A stretch of 64,000 nt of DNA, taken from Riptortus pedestris (lineage: Eukaryota; Arthropoda; Insecta; Hemiptera; Alydidae). This document shows, one piece after another, positions 46,644 through 57,969 of the stretch; the stretch's first letter is position 1; each line of letters opens with the position of its first letter. Made by a program: the position numbers and the translations under genes. The DNA is taken from positions 205,605,001-205,669,000 of the forward strand of contig CM032228.1 of the NCBI GenBank assembly GCA_019009955.1. The letters are read 5' to 3'. Below the pieces are notes generated by a model. It was given only the letters and a program-made list of their open reading frames with translations. It made no database searches and was not told where the DNA came from.

Positions 46644-46814
46644 TTAGACATTACAGTCTCTGACAGTCTTCTGTATCCAACTACGGTATGCATGGACGTC
46701 GATATTAACAGCAGGATCAGCAGAAGCACACTCCTTGCCATAGGATACCAGAGCTGCTTGAACTATTCTGTTTAAGGTGTGATCAACGATAACTAGAGGA
46801 CCACCAGAATCACC
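46644..46814 (-). CDS. Protease exon 6 (catalytic Ser)
   Basis: Follows a TTTTCCAG acceptor and starts GDSGGPLVIV. It continues ALVSYGKECASADPAVNID and AYRSWIQKTVRDCNV to TAA. Confidence 0.95.
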   Translation of the reverse strand, partial: GDSGGPLVIVDHTLNRIVQAALVSYGKECASADPAVNIDVHAYRSWIQKTVRDCNV

Positions 46815-48836
46815 CTGGAAAACACCATTATTAATTAATACTACTTATTCCATTGTTCTATATATTCAAATAAACTCTAGGTAGCACTACTTGAGTAGCT
46901 CGACATTATCTTATTGAAATTAAAGTGGTCTACCATCAAAATATAAAGATTAGACTAACATAAACATTAAATCTATGCTGTCTATGCAGAACAAAAGTCA
47001 TTCTCTTTTTATACCCATGAAGTCTGTAACGGGAATAATAAATAATGATGAATTTATGTCCTAACTTTCAAGTCAACACATTAGAGAAAGTGAAGTATAA
47101 AATAGTGTACATTACCAATTCCCTGCATGGAAATGCAAAATGCATTCAACTCTGATCAGTTACTCTCTTGTAATAACTTGTACTGAATGGAATTTTCAGT
47201 GACTGTCGAAATTCTGAACTTGGGTAATTTCTCATTTTTACCTGTACCTCATACAGTTTGCATCAAACTTAAAAATATCTCTGTTAATTTCTATTTTACA
47301 AGTTTTAGACATGAATCACAATGGTTTCGTGTATTCTGTCAAATATAATAATCGCTGCAACACATTTTTTGATAATGCATATTTTCACATAATCCTTGAT
47401 TATAGCGATTTTACACTAAATTGAAATTTGAATAAATATGAAATAGCAAATCTGATGTCTTATTTTATAGTTCATAACCATTTACTTTTACGATTATTAT
47501 TGGAGAGTGAAATTATTCAACAGAACACATCATAATAAAGAATACATTATGTGATCAAGCTAAATAAGAATAAAAACATGAAGAAAATTGCTGTTGTTTT
47601 TACATGACCAAACTAGATTAGTGAGTCTTCCAACCCTACTTGATACTCATTCTAAATACATTATAGGTAATAAATAATAACATATTGACTCTCAGCTTCA
47701 TTTTAAGACACTTGAAATATTTTGATGTAATGAATGTTAAAGTGAAATGTCTTATTTTAAATCGAATCACAACTAGACGAATTAATGAAGCTCAAATGTA
47801 TTAATTGAAGTCATAACATTAGTACCTGGCAGGAGTCCTTTTTAAAACCAAATGTGCAGATTTGCTTTGGTGCTACGAGATCAATTTTGTTGGTATACCT
47901 TGAAGCACAGTTTTGTAGAGGAACGACTTTTAAGTCAACTTCTTGTAATACATTAGAAAATCGTCCATTTGTACTAGTCATTCCCCAGCCTGAGAAAAAG
48001 CAAATATTTACTAAAGCATAATGAGAGGTGTTGTTTTAAATAGTTTTAAAGAGAATTGGTTAAAATTCAAGTGCTGTGATAATATGATAATTATTGGATA
48101 ATATTTCGTGTAAATATATTGTTTCCTTAAAGGAATCAAATGGATACTCCATTATTTATGATAATTCCTAAAAATGTCATTCAGAAATCCAGATAAAGTC
48201 CATTTTACAAGATCATAAATTGATTATTTCAATGCCATGAATATTTATGTTGAACATTTAATTCAAATTAGGCTATTTACTTTTAGTATACAGATATTGT
48301 ACTTCATATTTAAATTTTCTTAAAAATATATATTCTTGGAATGCATTAAACAGTTAAATAATATTCTTAACTTAACAAATCATGGTTTGTTCAATTATTT
48401 TGAGCGATTAAGTGACTATTTCATTTGCCTTACGGGCAAATTTCATTTGCCTTACGGGCAAATTTCATTTGCCTTACGGGCAAATTTCATTTGCCTTATG
48501 GGAAAAGATATCCCACCACTTCAGTCCCACTAAATTTGAAAATTATATTATACATTATTATTATAGAATAAGCTCATGTCATGTTTTAAAATTTAATTAT
48601 TTATTTTATCTATATTTAATTTTTGAAAGTACCTCTTCCATTCTTCAAGTAGTTATAGTCTGTTCGTAAGCAGCTTTTCATGTTCATTCAAGCAATAAGT
48701 AGATTTTGTTTCAAATGGTTTCTTTTTTCATATTGACTGCTCTAAAGAAATTTATATTGCTTAATTCCTCTAAGGAGATCAATCTTTTTCAATTCATCCC
48801 CCCCCCCCACTGTCTTTACTTAAATTGATGAAGCTG

Positions 48837-48901
<65 letters not shown>

Positions 48902-51900
48902 TTCTCTTCTGTCTACAAACTTCAACATTTCTCCTTGTCTCTTACTGAACCACTTAATTATTTTCATGTGTAGCGCTCACACACTCTTTGACTAACAATG
49001 TAGATCTAGAATCATTCTCTGGTGGCCCAAGGATTCTTATGGCTGTTTCTGATATAGCTTCTGAATATGCAGCCCATTAAGAAGAGTAGGTTTCAGTTAA
49101 TCAAGAATATGTTAATAATGAGGACAGATTTTTGAATCACCACAGCACAATTCTGATTTTCGTTTTTCATGTATATGTTCTGTAATTGGACTGTTTTCAA
49201 AGTGCAGATCAAATTCAAATTTGAATTTTAGCTGGAAAATGCAAACCCATAAAGCTGTGCCACCAGCTCTCCTTTTCCCAAGTAGTTCACCTTCTTTAGA
49301 CCACAATTTCGTTAAAATGTGAAGAGCTGCTTTTTCCATTTGACAATGGATTGCTGTTGCTGGGTCACAATCCAACACACTATCAGCTACTATAGCTTTT
49401 ACTTTTCATTAAATTTAAACGTCTACTCACCACATTATTTATTTATTTACAGTGACATTGACAGTTTCCATTTCCTTTATTTCCTAAAAGTACACTTTCC
49501 CTCCGAGTCATTTCCTTTCTGCAACTTCAGAACAAACAGTGAACAAATTTTTATTTTGTACTCTTCATGGTCTGATTTCTCAATTGTCTATTATATATAT
49601 TTTAATGTTTATGTCAGTTTTCCTATTTTTCCTAACATCACTTATTTAGGGTATTTCCTGTGTACAGGTGTTTTCTCTTAGATCTATACTAGTTAGAATA
49701 TGAGCTTTGTTATGCCGATTTTTGTATTTTTTATTTAACTCCTAGGTTTATTTTCATCAAATAAATAAATTGATTGTATTTCTAAAACATCCGTGGGGCT
49801 CAGGTTAGCCATGCGAGTTAAAGCATTGAGCTTTATCTCACATGGTAAACCTAGAGTGGCGAGTTCGATTCCCGCCTGGGCAAACGAAATTATTTAGTGA
49901 CGAAATTCATTAAATAACGTCCTAAAATCCCACCCTGGCTAGAAAAGGGTGGTAACCTGTAGATAACCCGTCCCGATTAGCCTAAGTTGCAAAAGTGGAC
50001 GTTAATAAATAATAATAAAACATCCGCCCACACTGTTTATCTTTCATCAATAGATAATAATTTTTTTTCATATTTCAATATAAGTATTTGCTCCACTTTA
50101 TTTATTTATTTATTTTAAATGAATCAACGGTTGTTCTTAAGTGAATTTTAGTTTGTGAAAATTTTCTTCTAATAATTCGCCAATTTATTTTTAAAGAAAC
50201 ACTAAAAAAAAAAAAAAAAACACCTAAGATTTAGATTTTTTTTTTAAAAAATGAGCTTTTAATATAATTACCTAATGGTTTAAACTATGAATTTCAAGAT
50301 AATATCATAGAATATAAGGAAAGGTACATTCTGCATATGCTATAATGAAAGATACATACTATATATGATATAATGTAAGGTACATACCTAGAACCTTTAT
50401 ATACTTATCCAAGAGGTCATAACGTTCATTCGGCAGGCATACTGGACCAACCTCTTGGCTCATTTTTATATCTCTTGACAATACAAGGATAGCAATATCA
50501 TGGGTCATTTCATCATGGTCATATTGCTCATGCATTATGAACCTTGTAACTGGGATTATGTCGGTTACGTTTGTCTCGGCATCTGTAAGAAAATTTTATT
50601 ATCACACTGTTCTTACTCTAACAAATGTTCCACATAAATATAGGTTTAATTATTACTTATTCTAATTTAAGTGATTTGCAACTTGGGCGATATTGCTCAT
50701 TGCTGTTAGGGGTATGGTTGATCATTAAAACTATATAGGAACCATGGAATAGGGTGAGATCATCTGTCGATCATTGTATGAGGGAGAGTCTATGCATCCA
50801 CAATTATCATTCTATGAGTAGAAGTCTGTGTGATTAGTTTATGAGGTGATTCTATGAATCGGTAAAAGATGAATCTAGTATGAGTCGGAAATAGGGTGAT
50901 GAAATTTCAAGAGTGTAAAATGTGTCATACTGAATTGCAGTTAACAATGTTGTCTGGCTCTATCCCTGTCTATGAGAAGTAATAGCTACTAAAGGCCAAT
51001 CCTTCAAGATATGATGGCCTGCTTCTGGATCAAAAACACCTTTCGAAGGAAAATATTGTGTTATACATTTCTATCTGTTGTGTAAAGGCTGGTGTTCATT
51101 AGGGTTGTTAGGGGAGTTGAAAAGGTATGGTCACTATCCCTCCTTCTCGTAAGATGTAACATATTTTAAAATAATCTCAAACTCAACACCCCCTGAAGAA
51201 ATGCCACATTTATTGAATCGCATTATGGGGAATTACATTTTGTATTTTTCAAATATACCTCAAATATATATAGTTTTTGGGGCTCAGGTTAACCATGCGA
51301 GTTAAAGCGTTGACCTTTATCTCACATGACAAACCTAGAGTGGCGAGTTTGATTCTTGCCTGGGCAAAGGAAATTATTTAGTGATGAAATTCATTAAATA
51401 ACATCCTAAAATCCCACCCTGGCTAGAAAAGGATGGTAACCTGAAGATAACCAGTCCCAATTAGCCTGAGTTGCAAAAGGTGGACTTAATAAATAATAAT
51501 CTATATATATATAAAATTGTAACCTCTGTCTGTACATTGATTTTTTTCGCGAAATTTCACGATAACTTTTCGTTTCACATGTCATAGACACCATATCTGC
51601 ATTTTGTTTCTTTCGTGTATGTTTGTTTGTTTGTTACCTTTTCACGCATAAACGGCTGAACCGAATTTTATGAAACTTGGTATGTATATTACTATTAACC
51701 CAACTTAAACTTTAGGCTATATTAATTTTCTCTGAGACGAACAGGAGTGGGGGTTATAAGGGAAGCCTGAAATTAAAAATAGCGATATTTCGTTTTCTAT
51801 TGGTTTTTCGGCAAATATGCACATAACAAAAGTTGTTTATTTTGTTATTTAGAGTAACTTTTGTTATATACACTTTTGTCGTATACCGAAGTTTAAATGC

Positions 51901-54900
51901 GTTATAAGCTAAAAATTATAGTGGGAGTCAACAATATTATTTGCCAGAAAAGACTCAACCGAACTAAATAAAACTCGGTATGTGTATTAGCAGTGAGGCC
52001 TTCATTATAATAAGCCATACCAACATTTCTATGGACGGGCAGGAGTGGGGGTTATAGGGAAAGCCTGAAATTAAAAATAGCGATATTTCGTTTCCTATTG
52101 GTTTTTCCGTAAATATAAACATAACAAAAGTTGTTTATTTTGTTATTTGGAGTAACTTTTGTTATATACACTTTTGTCGTATACCTAAGTATAAATGAGT
52201 TATACGTTAAAACTTTAGCGGGCACTAACGGCTGAACCGAACTAAACAAAACTCGGTATGTCAATTAGCATTAATTCTTCCATGATTATAAGTTATATTA
52301 ACATTTTTAGGTTCGAACGGGAGGGGGTTTATAAGGGATGCCTGAAATAAAAATTCACCATATTTACATGTATAAGAGACGGGAAATATAAAAATATCGA
52401 AGACTGTGAAGCCTTATCGAACAAATAATTCTATTATTAGCAAATCCACGGGAAAGACGGGTATCAATCCTAAACACTGGGACGGGTAAATGTCAAAATA
52501 TTGTGCAATGTAAAGCCTGCTAAAAAATACCATCACCATTCAGCCTCAAATGAATTCCCGGGCGAAGCCAGTTATCTGAGCTAGTAATAATATATAGTTC
52601 TTGATAGGAATTCTAACCTGTATTGAAGTCATGTTCACCAACAACAACTTGAAGTGGTTTCCTCACATCATAAACACAATGAGCAGCAGTTAGAATATGC
52701 CTCTTCGTGATAATGCTACCTCCACAGAAGCCTTGTTTATCTGTGGGATGTTTTATACTCACAGGGAATATATATTCATTTACCGCCGTTTCTTTACCTC
52801 CAACTATTCTTTTCTGTAAGCAGAAGGGTAAAATTTACATTTTAGATTTATAAAATAATGACAAGGAATGAGCATAAGATTACAAAGTAAAGTTTGAACG
52901 TTTAATGAAGCAGCAGTGAATTAATATTCATTAATACACTCTTGTTTAGTAGGGCATTAGTTGAAGGGTTCAACTGAATAAGGAAAATTTTCTGAACTTT
53001 ATAAAAAATAAAACTGATTGCTGAATAGGATGAACACTGGTTTTACTAGGAGAAGTAACAAGACACTTACTAAATGAACCCATTATGGAAATAAAAGTCA
53101 TTTTAAGTTAAAAACTTGTTTTTAGCCACAAAGGATTTAATCCATTTCTGTTAAATTTATACACCTCAAAGCATAAGATAGGCAGTCATCAGTTTTTATT
53201 TTCTATTTTTGCCACTATACCAAAAAAGTATGTTTACTACTAAGACAAAAACTTTTATTCTTATTATTGATCTCACAATTTCAGATGTAAATTAGCATAA
53301 CAATTTAACTATGTGTTGGTATTTGTAACTAGGCACTTAAAGATGTGCCTTATAAATATTATTGATTTGCTAAAAATGAATCATTTTCATTCGTGAATGC
53401 CATATATTGCAGTTTATAACTGCAAGCAGTTGTGAAGCTTTAATATGAAGTTTTATATTAATATAATAATTAATATTATTATAATTAAGTTAATATTAAA
53501 TTTGGGGCTCAGGAGGTTTAAATACCAAAAGTATTGAAATCATTCATGCCAAATGAATTATGTTGTTTTTCTATTGCATAATCTTTATTCAATTATCATA
53601 CCTTGTTACTCCAACCACAAGCGCAAGTTGTAGTCTTTGTGCCACCACCAGGGCCCAATTCTGGAGGAAGATCACCTGTCCACTCAGATTGAGTAACAGA
53701 AGCTGTACACCTAAATCTTCCAATTCCGAATTGTCCTAGTCTGAATTGAACATACATTTTATTGTTGAGTGAATCTCTTTTAAATGAAGAGAGAACACTG
53801 CACATGGTGTATTGAGTAAGGCCATCCCACACGGTTAAGGAACCTTCTACGCAACCTACTCTCTGAAAATCAAACAAAAATGTTAAAACTCAGCGAATGG
53901 CAATTTTATTTTAAAAAAGTTCATTATGCAGGAGCTGTGTTATTTAAGCAGATTTTCCACCTGCTGGAAAGTCTTACAGACGATTTAATATGTTATTCTA
54001 TTCTCTATTTCTCCTACTAAACAAAATTGAAATTATGTGTTTAGCCTGAATATGTGTTTCTTCCACAGGTATTATCTGCGTCCGAATGATACAATGACAT
54101 AATCTGGAAGTCATTAATGCACATGGGAAGTACTTTAATAAAGAGGAGCTATCCTTTAATTTAAAAAGTATTTAATTATAACATCACTATGTAAACAGGG
54201 CCACTGTTCTACTAAATGACTGGGTCCAGTAAAATCTAGCAAATTTTCAATAGAGGTGAAAGGAAGGAAGCTATTACTTCCATGGTTGTCTCAACCAAAT
54301 AAATATTCTATTCCGTATATATTTTGATCATTCATTTAACTGGAAACATTAATTATTTCAATTGTATTTTATTTTTAATTTACATCCACTGTATGTGTAA
54401 AATTAATTGAGATGGGATAGAACATATACCTGAAATTTAAAGAATCTGTGCATGCCTGGAATAAAAAGAATATTTTAACTACCAAGATTAATTTTGCAGT
54501 GTTTTGTTTGGGATTTACTGCTTTTAAAGGGAGCAAAAGTTGGACCCACAAAAGAAAAGCTCCATTTTTTGATTTTATTTACCCAAAAATGGGATATTTC
54601 TGTTCAATCTAAATGCTTTATATAGTATAGTATTCTAAGGGGGTTTTGTTAAGCATATTTTGCATATTCTATTATTTAATCTGGATGTTTTGTTATCATT
54701 GAATAAGCTTTTCAACCTTTATTTATTTTTGTATTTGTCGTGCACTCCATAGAATTTCTATAAAGGGAGTGTTTAAATCCAGTTCATGTCCCATCAGTAC
54801 AGCCTCAATACTGGTTTCCTATGAGGGGGTCTTTTCTCAGATTTGGCTCAACCATTTATGTGATCTGTGTTATACCACACAGCTGCTTCTGACTGATACA

Positions 54901-55901
54901 TTAATTCATCTTTTAACACTCTCGAAAGTGGTGGTCTATTGGACAGAATTTGTGTTCTTTTCCTGGCCTGCGGAAAGGACAGGCTGCATGATCTCTTTCC
55001 ATTCATATTATAGCTGTTGGCGTATGTTGGAGTTTGGGTTTTACATTTCCCATCAATGGTGGAAAATCCTTGTGCGATTTCCTACCTGAGAGGTATTATT
55101 TGAAAATAAAGCCCGCATGAAGAGTGTTAACCTTATTACTATATTTTGGTTGATATTAGTCCCAAGGGTTGTTATTAATTAATGCAACGGTTTTCTGATT
55201 TTTGGTATACTTATTATGTTACTGAATGGAATTTACATTATTTATTTTTTTAATTCCTCCTTTTTTTTTAAAAAAAAAAATAAATAAAAAAAAAATTCAT
55301 TGCTTTACAAGTTATTAAGTGCAGGTTCACACTCAGAATTTTAATTTCTTGCAGACTGATACTATAACTTATGGAGAAATACAATATATTTAGGAATAAA
55401 ATGTAATTACTGAAGTGTTTGTTAGTGCTATAAGTATTTATTTGTTGTTGCTATGCTAAATTTTTATAAAAACATCATCAAAAATTAGATTGTCAAAAAA
55501 TTGTTTCTTTGGTGTTGTAGGACAAAAAAAAAAAAAATTCTAAAATGTTAGTTCTGCTATGGTATTAATTAATAATACCATGGTTAATCACTACAAATAA
55601 AAAAAAAATCCAAATACTTCTATAAATCATTAGAATCTGTATAATGTAGATTAAAAAATAATAATAATTTATTTACCTTAAGAATTCTGATATCATTGCA
55701 AGTAAGAGAAACTCTGGTCCCAGGTGGTGAAGTAATTGCCCATATGACATTGACTTCACGTTCTGATTGAGATGGGAAATGAGGAGACTGCAAGGTATAT
55801 TGTGCCCGAGTGTTGGTAAAAGTTACATTGTACATGCTGCATTCTACAGAAATGAAGCCTAACACGAACACTAACCACTTAAGGAGTTGTATTGACTCCA
55901 T
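46644..55901 (-). CDS. Secreted CUB/trypsin-like serine protease (6 exons)
   Basis: A secreted S1-family protease zymogen. The minus-strand exons are 55677-55901, 53602-53862, 52618-52813, 50388-50582, 47826-47989 and 46644-46814, all with GT-AG borders. They total 1212 nt and 403 residues. A signal peptide (LLKWLVFVLGFISVECS) is followed by a CUB domain (about 25-140), a Pro/Gly-rich linker and the CACGWSN segment. The activation site is R164 before IVGG. The triad is His207 (TAAHC), Asp256 (HDIAIL) and Ser350 (GDSGGPL). Asp344, six residues before the Ser, predicts trypsin-like specificity. The position equivalent to chymotrypsin Gly226 is Ala382 (DPAVNID), which is unusual. CUB-S1 proteases of this layout occur in insect saliva, venom and haemolymph. 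Which applies here cannot be read from the sequence. Confidence 0.95.
46815..47825 (-). other. Protease intron 5
   Basis: About 1 kb, AT-rich. Nothing was recognised. Confidence 0.6.
47826..47989 (-). CDS. Protease exon 5
   Basis: Encodes WGMTSTNGRFSNVLQEVDLK, VVPLQNCASRY and QICTFGFKKDSCQ. The Asp of KDSCQ is the predicted S1-pocket base. Confidence 0.95.
48418..48500. repeat. 22-bp hairpin tandem repeat
   Basis: Nearly four copies of ATTTCATTTGCCTTACGGGCAA. Each unit contains the inverted pair TTTGCC and GGCAAA around TACG, so each can fold as a small hairpin. The last copy has diverged (CCTTATGGG). Confidence 0.93.
48838..48896 (-). repeat. Long T-run (poly-A on minus strand)
   Basis: 59 bases, all T except one A. 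On the minus strand it would be a poly(A) tail, possibly of a retrocopied sequence lying to the right. It is also prone to assembly error. Confidence 0.9.
49795..50020 (+). repeat. tRNA-derived SINE, best full-length copy
   Basis: The head is GGGCTCAGGTTAGCCATGCG, then a class II tRNA-like variable arm (CATGGTAAACCTAGAGTGG) and box B (GCGAGTTCGATTCCCGCC). The body has CCACCCTGGCTAGAAAAGG and the tail is GGACGTTAATAAATAATAAT. TAAAACATCCG at 49783-49793 recurs at 50016-50026 as the target-site duplication. Confidence 0.92.
50388..50582 (-). CDS. Protease exon 4 (catalytic Asp)
   Basis: Encodes AETNVTDIIPVTRFIMHEQY, DHDEMTHDIAILVLSRDI and GPVCLPNERYDLL. HDIAIL carries the catalytic Asp. Confidence 0.95.
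51279..51499 (+). repeat. tRNA-derived SINE
   Basis: Full-length copy (GGGGCTCAGGTTAACCATGC through GACTTAATAAATAATAA). Its last base abuts the first base of the Helitron. Confidence 0.9.
51500..52584 (+). mobile_element. Non-autonomous Helitron, complete
   Basis: The 5' end is TCTATATATATATAAAATTG preceded by A. The 3' end carries CCGGGCGAAGCCAG (small hairpin) and GAGCTAG followed by T. It spans 1085 bp with no terminal inverted repeats and no Rep/helicase. Two to three internal units of about 270 bp recur (GGCAGGAGTGGGGGTTATAG, AAAAATAGCGATATTTCGTT, AGTAACTTTTGTTATATACA). It matches the minus-strand copy at 61237-62342 end to end. Confidence 0.88.
52618..52813 (-). CDS. Protease exon 3 (activation site, His)
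   Basis: Encodes KRIVGGKETAVNEYIFPV, CGGSIITKRHILTAAHC and VVVGEHDFNT. It contains the cleavage site and catalytic His. The donor lies 33 bp from the end of a Helitron. Confidence 0.95.
52814..53601 (-). other. Protease intron 2
   Basis: AT-rich intron with no recognised element. Confidence 0.6.
53602..53862 (-). CDS. Protease exon 2 (CUB end, linker)
   Basis: 87 codons from RVGCVEGSLTVWDG through FGIGRFRCTASV, the second half of the CUB. They are followed by a PELGPGGGTK linker and TTTCACGWSNK. Cys in CACGW is expected to bridge pro-region and protease domain. Confidence 0.93.
53863..55676 (-). other. Protease intron 1
   Basis: Contains an isolated left terminus of the composite repeat near 53.928-53.975 kb (GCAGGAGCTG ... 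AAGCAGATTTTCC) and A-runs near 55.27 and 55.53 kb. A 106-codon plus frame at 54769-55089 has no recognised domain. Confidence 0.55.
55677..55901 (-). CDS. Protease exon 1 (signal peptide, CUB start)
   Basis: ATG at 55901 begins a 75-codon exon. It holds a hydrophobic signal and the first half of a CUB domain (YTLQSPHFPS, WAITSPPGTRVSLTC). It ends AAG before GTAAAT in phase 0. The start is chosen because the signal peptide begins here and a TATA box lies 44 bases upstream. Confidence 0.93.
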
Positions 55902-55944
55902 AGCTATCGGTTAAAATGTCAAGGCAGTCATTTTTTTGGCTCCA

Positions 55945-55952
55945 TTTATAAG
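55945..55952 (-). promoter_or_regulatory. TATA box of the protease gene
   Basis: CTTATAAA on the minus strand, 44 bases upstream of the ATG. A start site some 25-30 bases downstream would leave a 5' UTR of about 20 bases. Confidence 0.6.
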
Positions 55953-57061
55953 GATTATCAAGTCGTGATCATCCATGACAAAGATTTGGATAACCAGAAA
56001 TAATGCTTAGACATAACTAAAGACTACAAATTATTATTCATCGGTCTGTCCCTGCCTCTCATGAATATTCATTAGTATTTGTTTATTTTATAAACAACCT
56101 TGACAAATAATATATCGAGTCAAAAACTGACTACTTCCATGGTTAAGGCCTTTTGGAAAAATTTATATCTCCTCATATTAAAATTATTATTTGGTGAAAT
56201 CAGAAAATGATTCCCTTGTTACTGCACTAAATATTAGTATTTAGATTACAAAGAACATTATATTATCACTACCAGAAACCAGTAGAGCACTTGAGTCTGA
56301 GCTAGGAGCTATGGAATATTTTTGTTTATTTGTTTTTAAATTAGGCACTAATATCCTTTTTATCAGAACAACAGACCCTACATATTGATAACATTTTCAC
56401 TGAACTCTTGTTCAACAAATGTGTTGCCACTGTGCATTTTCATGTCACAGTTTATCGTGAAGGTTATGGTTGGTTCCATTACTGGGGAGTGTGCTAGTAA
56501 CACGAATGTAATCAGCCTTATGTTTTGTTGATATCCACTTAAGGTTGATTTTGGTAGTATTATATTGTTTGTGAATGCATGACTTTTTGGGTATATTTCA
56601 TTAAATAAATAAAATAGTTCTACTACAATATTAATTCCATCAAACAATATCAACCTTCTGGTGGCCTATTATTTGTTTTATTTTTATTAATTATTATTTT
56701 TTTGGTAGCTTCAGAGTAGAAACAGAAATGTATAAGGTTGTGTTTTTAGGAATACTTTTTATTAGATGTCAGTTGAGAAGAGGTGTACACCATGCACTAG
56801 AAAATTCACCCTCAATGTCTCATAGAATCAGTACAAGATATGTTTATTAGGTAGTGCTATCTTAATGAAATAGATAGTTCAATGCAACTTAACGAAGGAA
56901 TCTTATTTGCCTTTGCCTGGTTTTTTTCAAATGCAGAGTTTTCCATTATTACTTAAATATAATCTTGAGTAGCAACAACAATTTGATAACCACCTTTAAT
57001 GAGTGTAGATAGTAATAAATAAATCTTTTCAAAACTTTCGGCTAAGAAATACTATAATGTC
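55953..57061. other. Intergenic, nothing recognised
   Basis: AT-rich DNA upstream of the protease promoter. I see no gene or clear repeat. Confidence 0.5.
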
Positions 57062-57076
57062 ATAAGAAAATTATTA

Positions 57077-57229
57077 TTTATTAACGTCCACTTTTTGCAA
57101 CTAAGGCTAATTGGGACAGGTTATATACAGGTTACCACCCTTTTCTAGCCAGGGTGGGATTTAGGATGTTATTTAATGAATTCCGTCACTAAATAATTTC
57201 CTTTGCCCAGGCGAAAATCAAACTCGAAA
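57077..57229 (-). repeat. SINE, 5'-truncated, with 15-bp duplication
   Basis: Minus-strand copy cut off at box B. ATAAGAAAATTATTA at 57062-57076 is repeated at 57230-57244. Truncation at the 5' end plus a duplication of this length is the signature of LINE-driven insertion. Confidence 0.92.
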
Positions 57230-57244
57230 ATAAGAAAATTATTA

Positions 57245-57525
57245 ATAGCTCAAAGATCAATTTATAAAAATTGTGAAATATTATTTTGTAGGTCTAATGA
57301 TGTTAATTGGTTTACGAAAGATGGGAATAAAAAGCATAAAGAGATAAGAAAGCATAAATCTCTAAAATAATTAAATAAATATTTTTCTGGAAAGAAAAAC
57401 ATAAATTGTTCTTTCAAGAAAGTGAGTAACCAAATGAAATTATATATATACCTCAGAAATACTCTCAGATGGTGTAATTCTTCAGTCATCAGTTATTATG
57501 AACAAAGAAAGGATAAGATAAAAAA
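57245..57525. other. Spacer, nothing recognised
   Basis: AT-rich sequence between the SINE and the composite repeat. Confidence 0.5.
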
Positions 57526-57910
57526 GTTTATCAAGCAGGGGCTGCGTAAACTAAGCAGATTCCCCTAGTGCTGGTATAACACTTGTGATCACATATCACC
57601 ATATATTCTCTATGTATATGTACTTGAGAGATGAGTAGAAGGGGGTTGGGGTGGTTACTGAAGGCAGAATATAAGAAAGTATGGAATAACTCCCTTAATA
57701 CTAAAGTTACAAAATAATGCATAGGACAATATTTGTAGAACATCATTAGTTTATCATGATTGGTTCTTTAACATTTTATGATCTGATTCATAATATAGGA
57801 GATATTTTGAATTTACAAACCCCCCCCCCTCTATTCCACATCCTATTTCCCCCATAGCAATTATGATCTATAGTGTTGACGGAAACTGTTAAATGTGAGC
57901 GTTAGCAGAC

Positions 57911-57969
<59 letters not shown>

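Larger units (their letters stand above)
47990..50387 (-). other. Protease intron 4
   Basis: Holds a 22-bp tandem repeat (48418-48500), a long T-run (48838-48896), an 88-codon minus-strand frame at 49112-49378 of unknown nature, and a SINE (49795-50020). Confidence 0.6.
50583..52617 (-). other. Protease intron 3
   Basis: Contains a SINE (51279-51499) and a Helitron (51500-52584) in immediate succession. The part from 50.6 to 51.2 kb shows nothing. Confidence 0.6.

Noticed and set aside
54769..55089. 106-codon plus-strand frame in protease intron 1
   Set aside because: No recognisable domain, no splice context and antisense to the host gene. Kept only as an unexplained frame.
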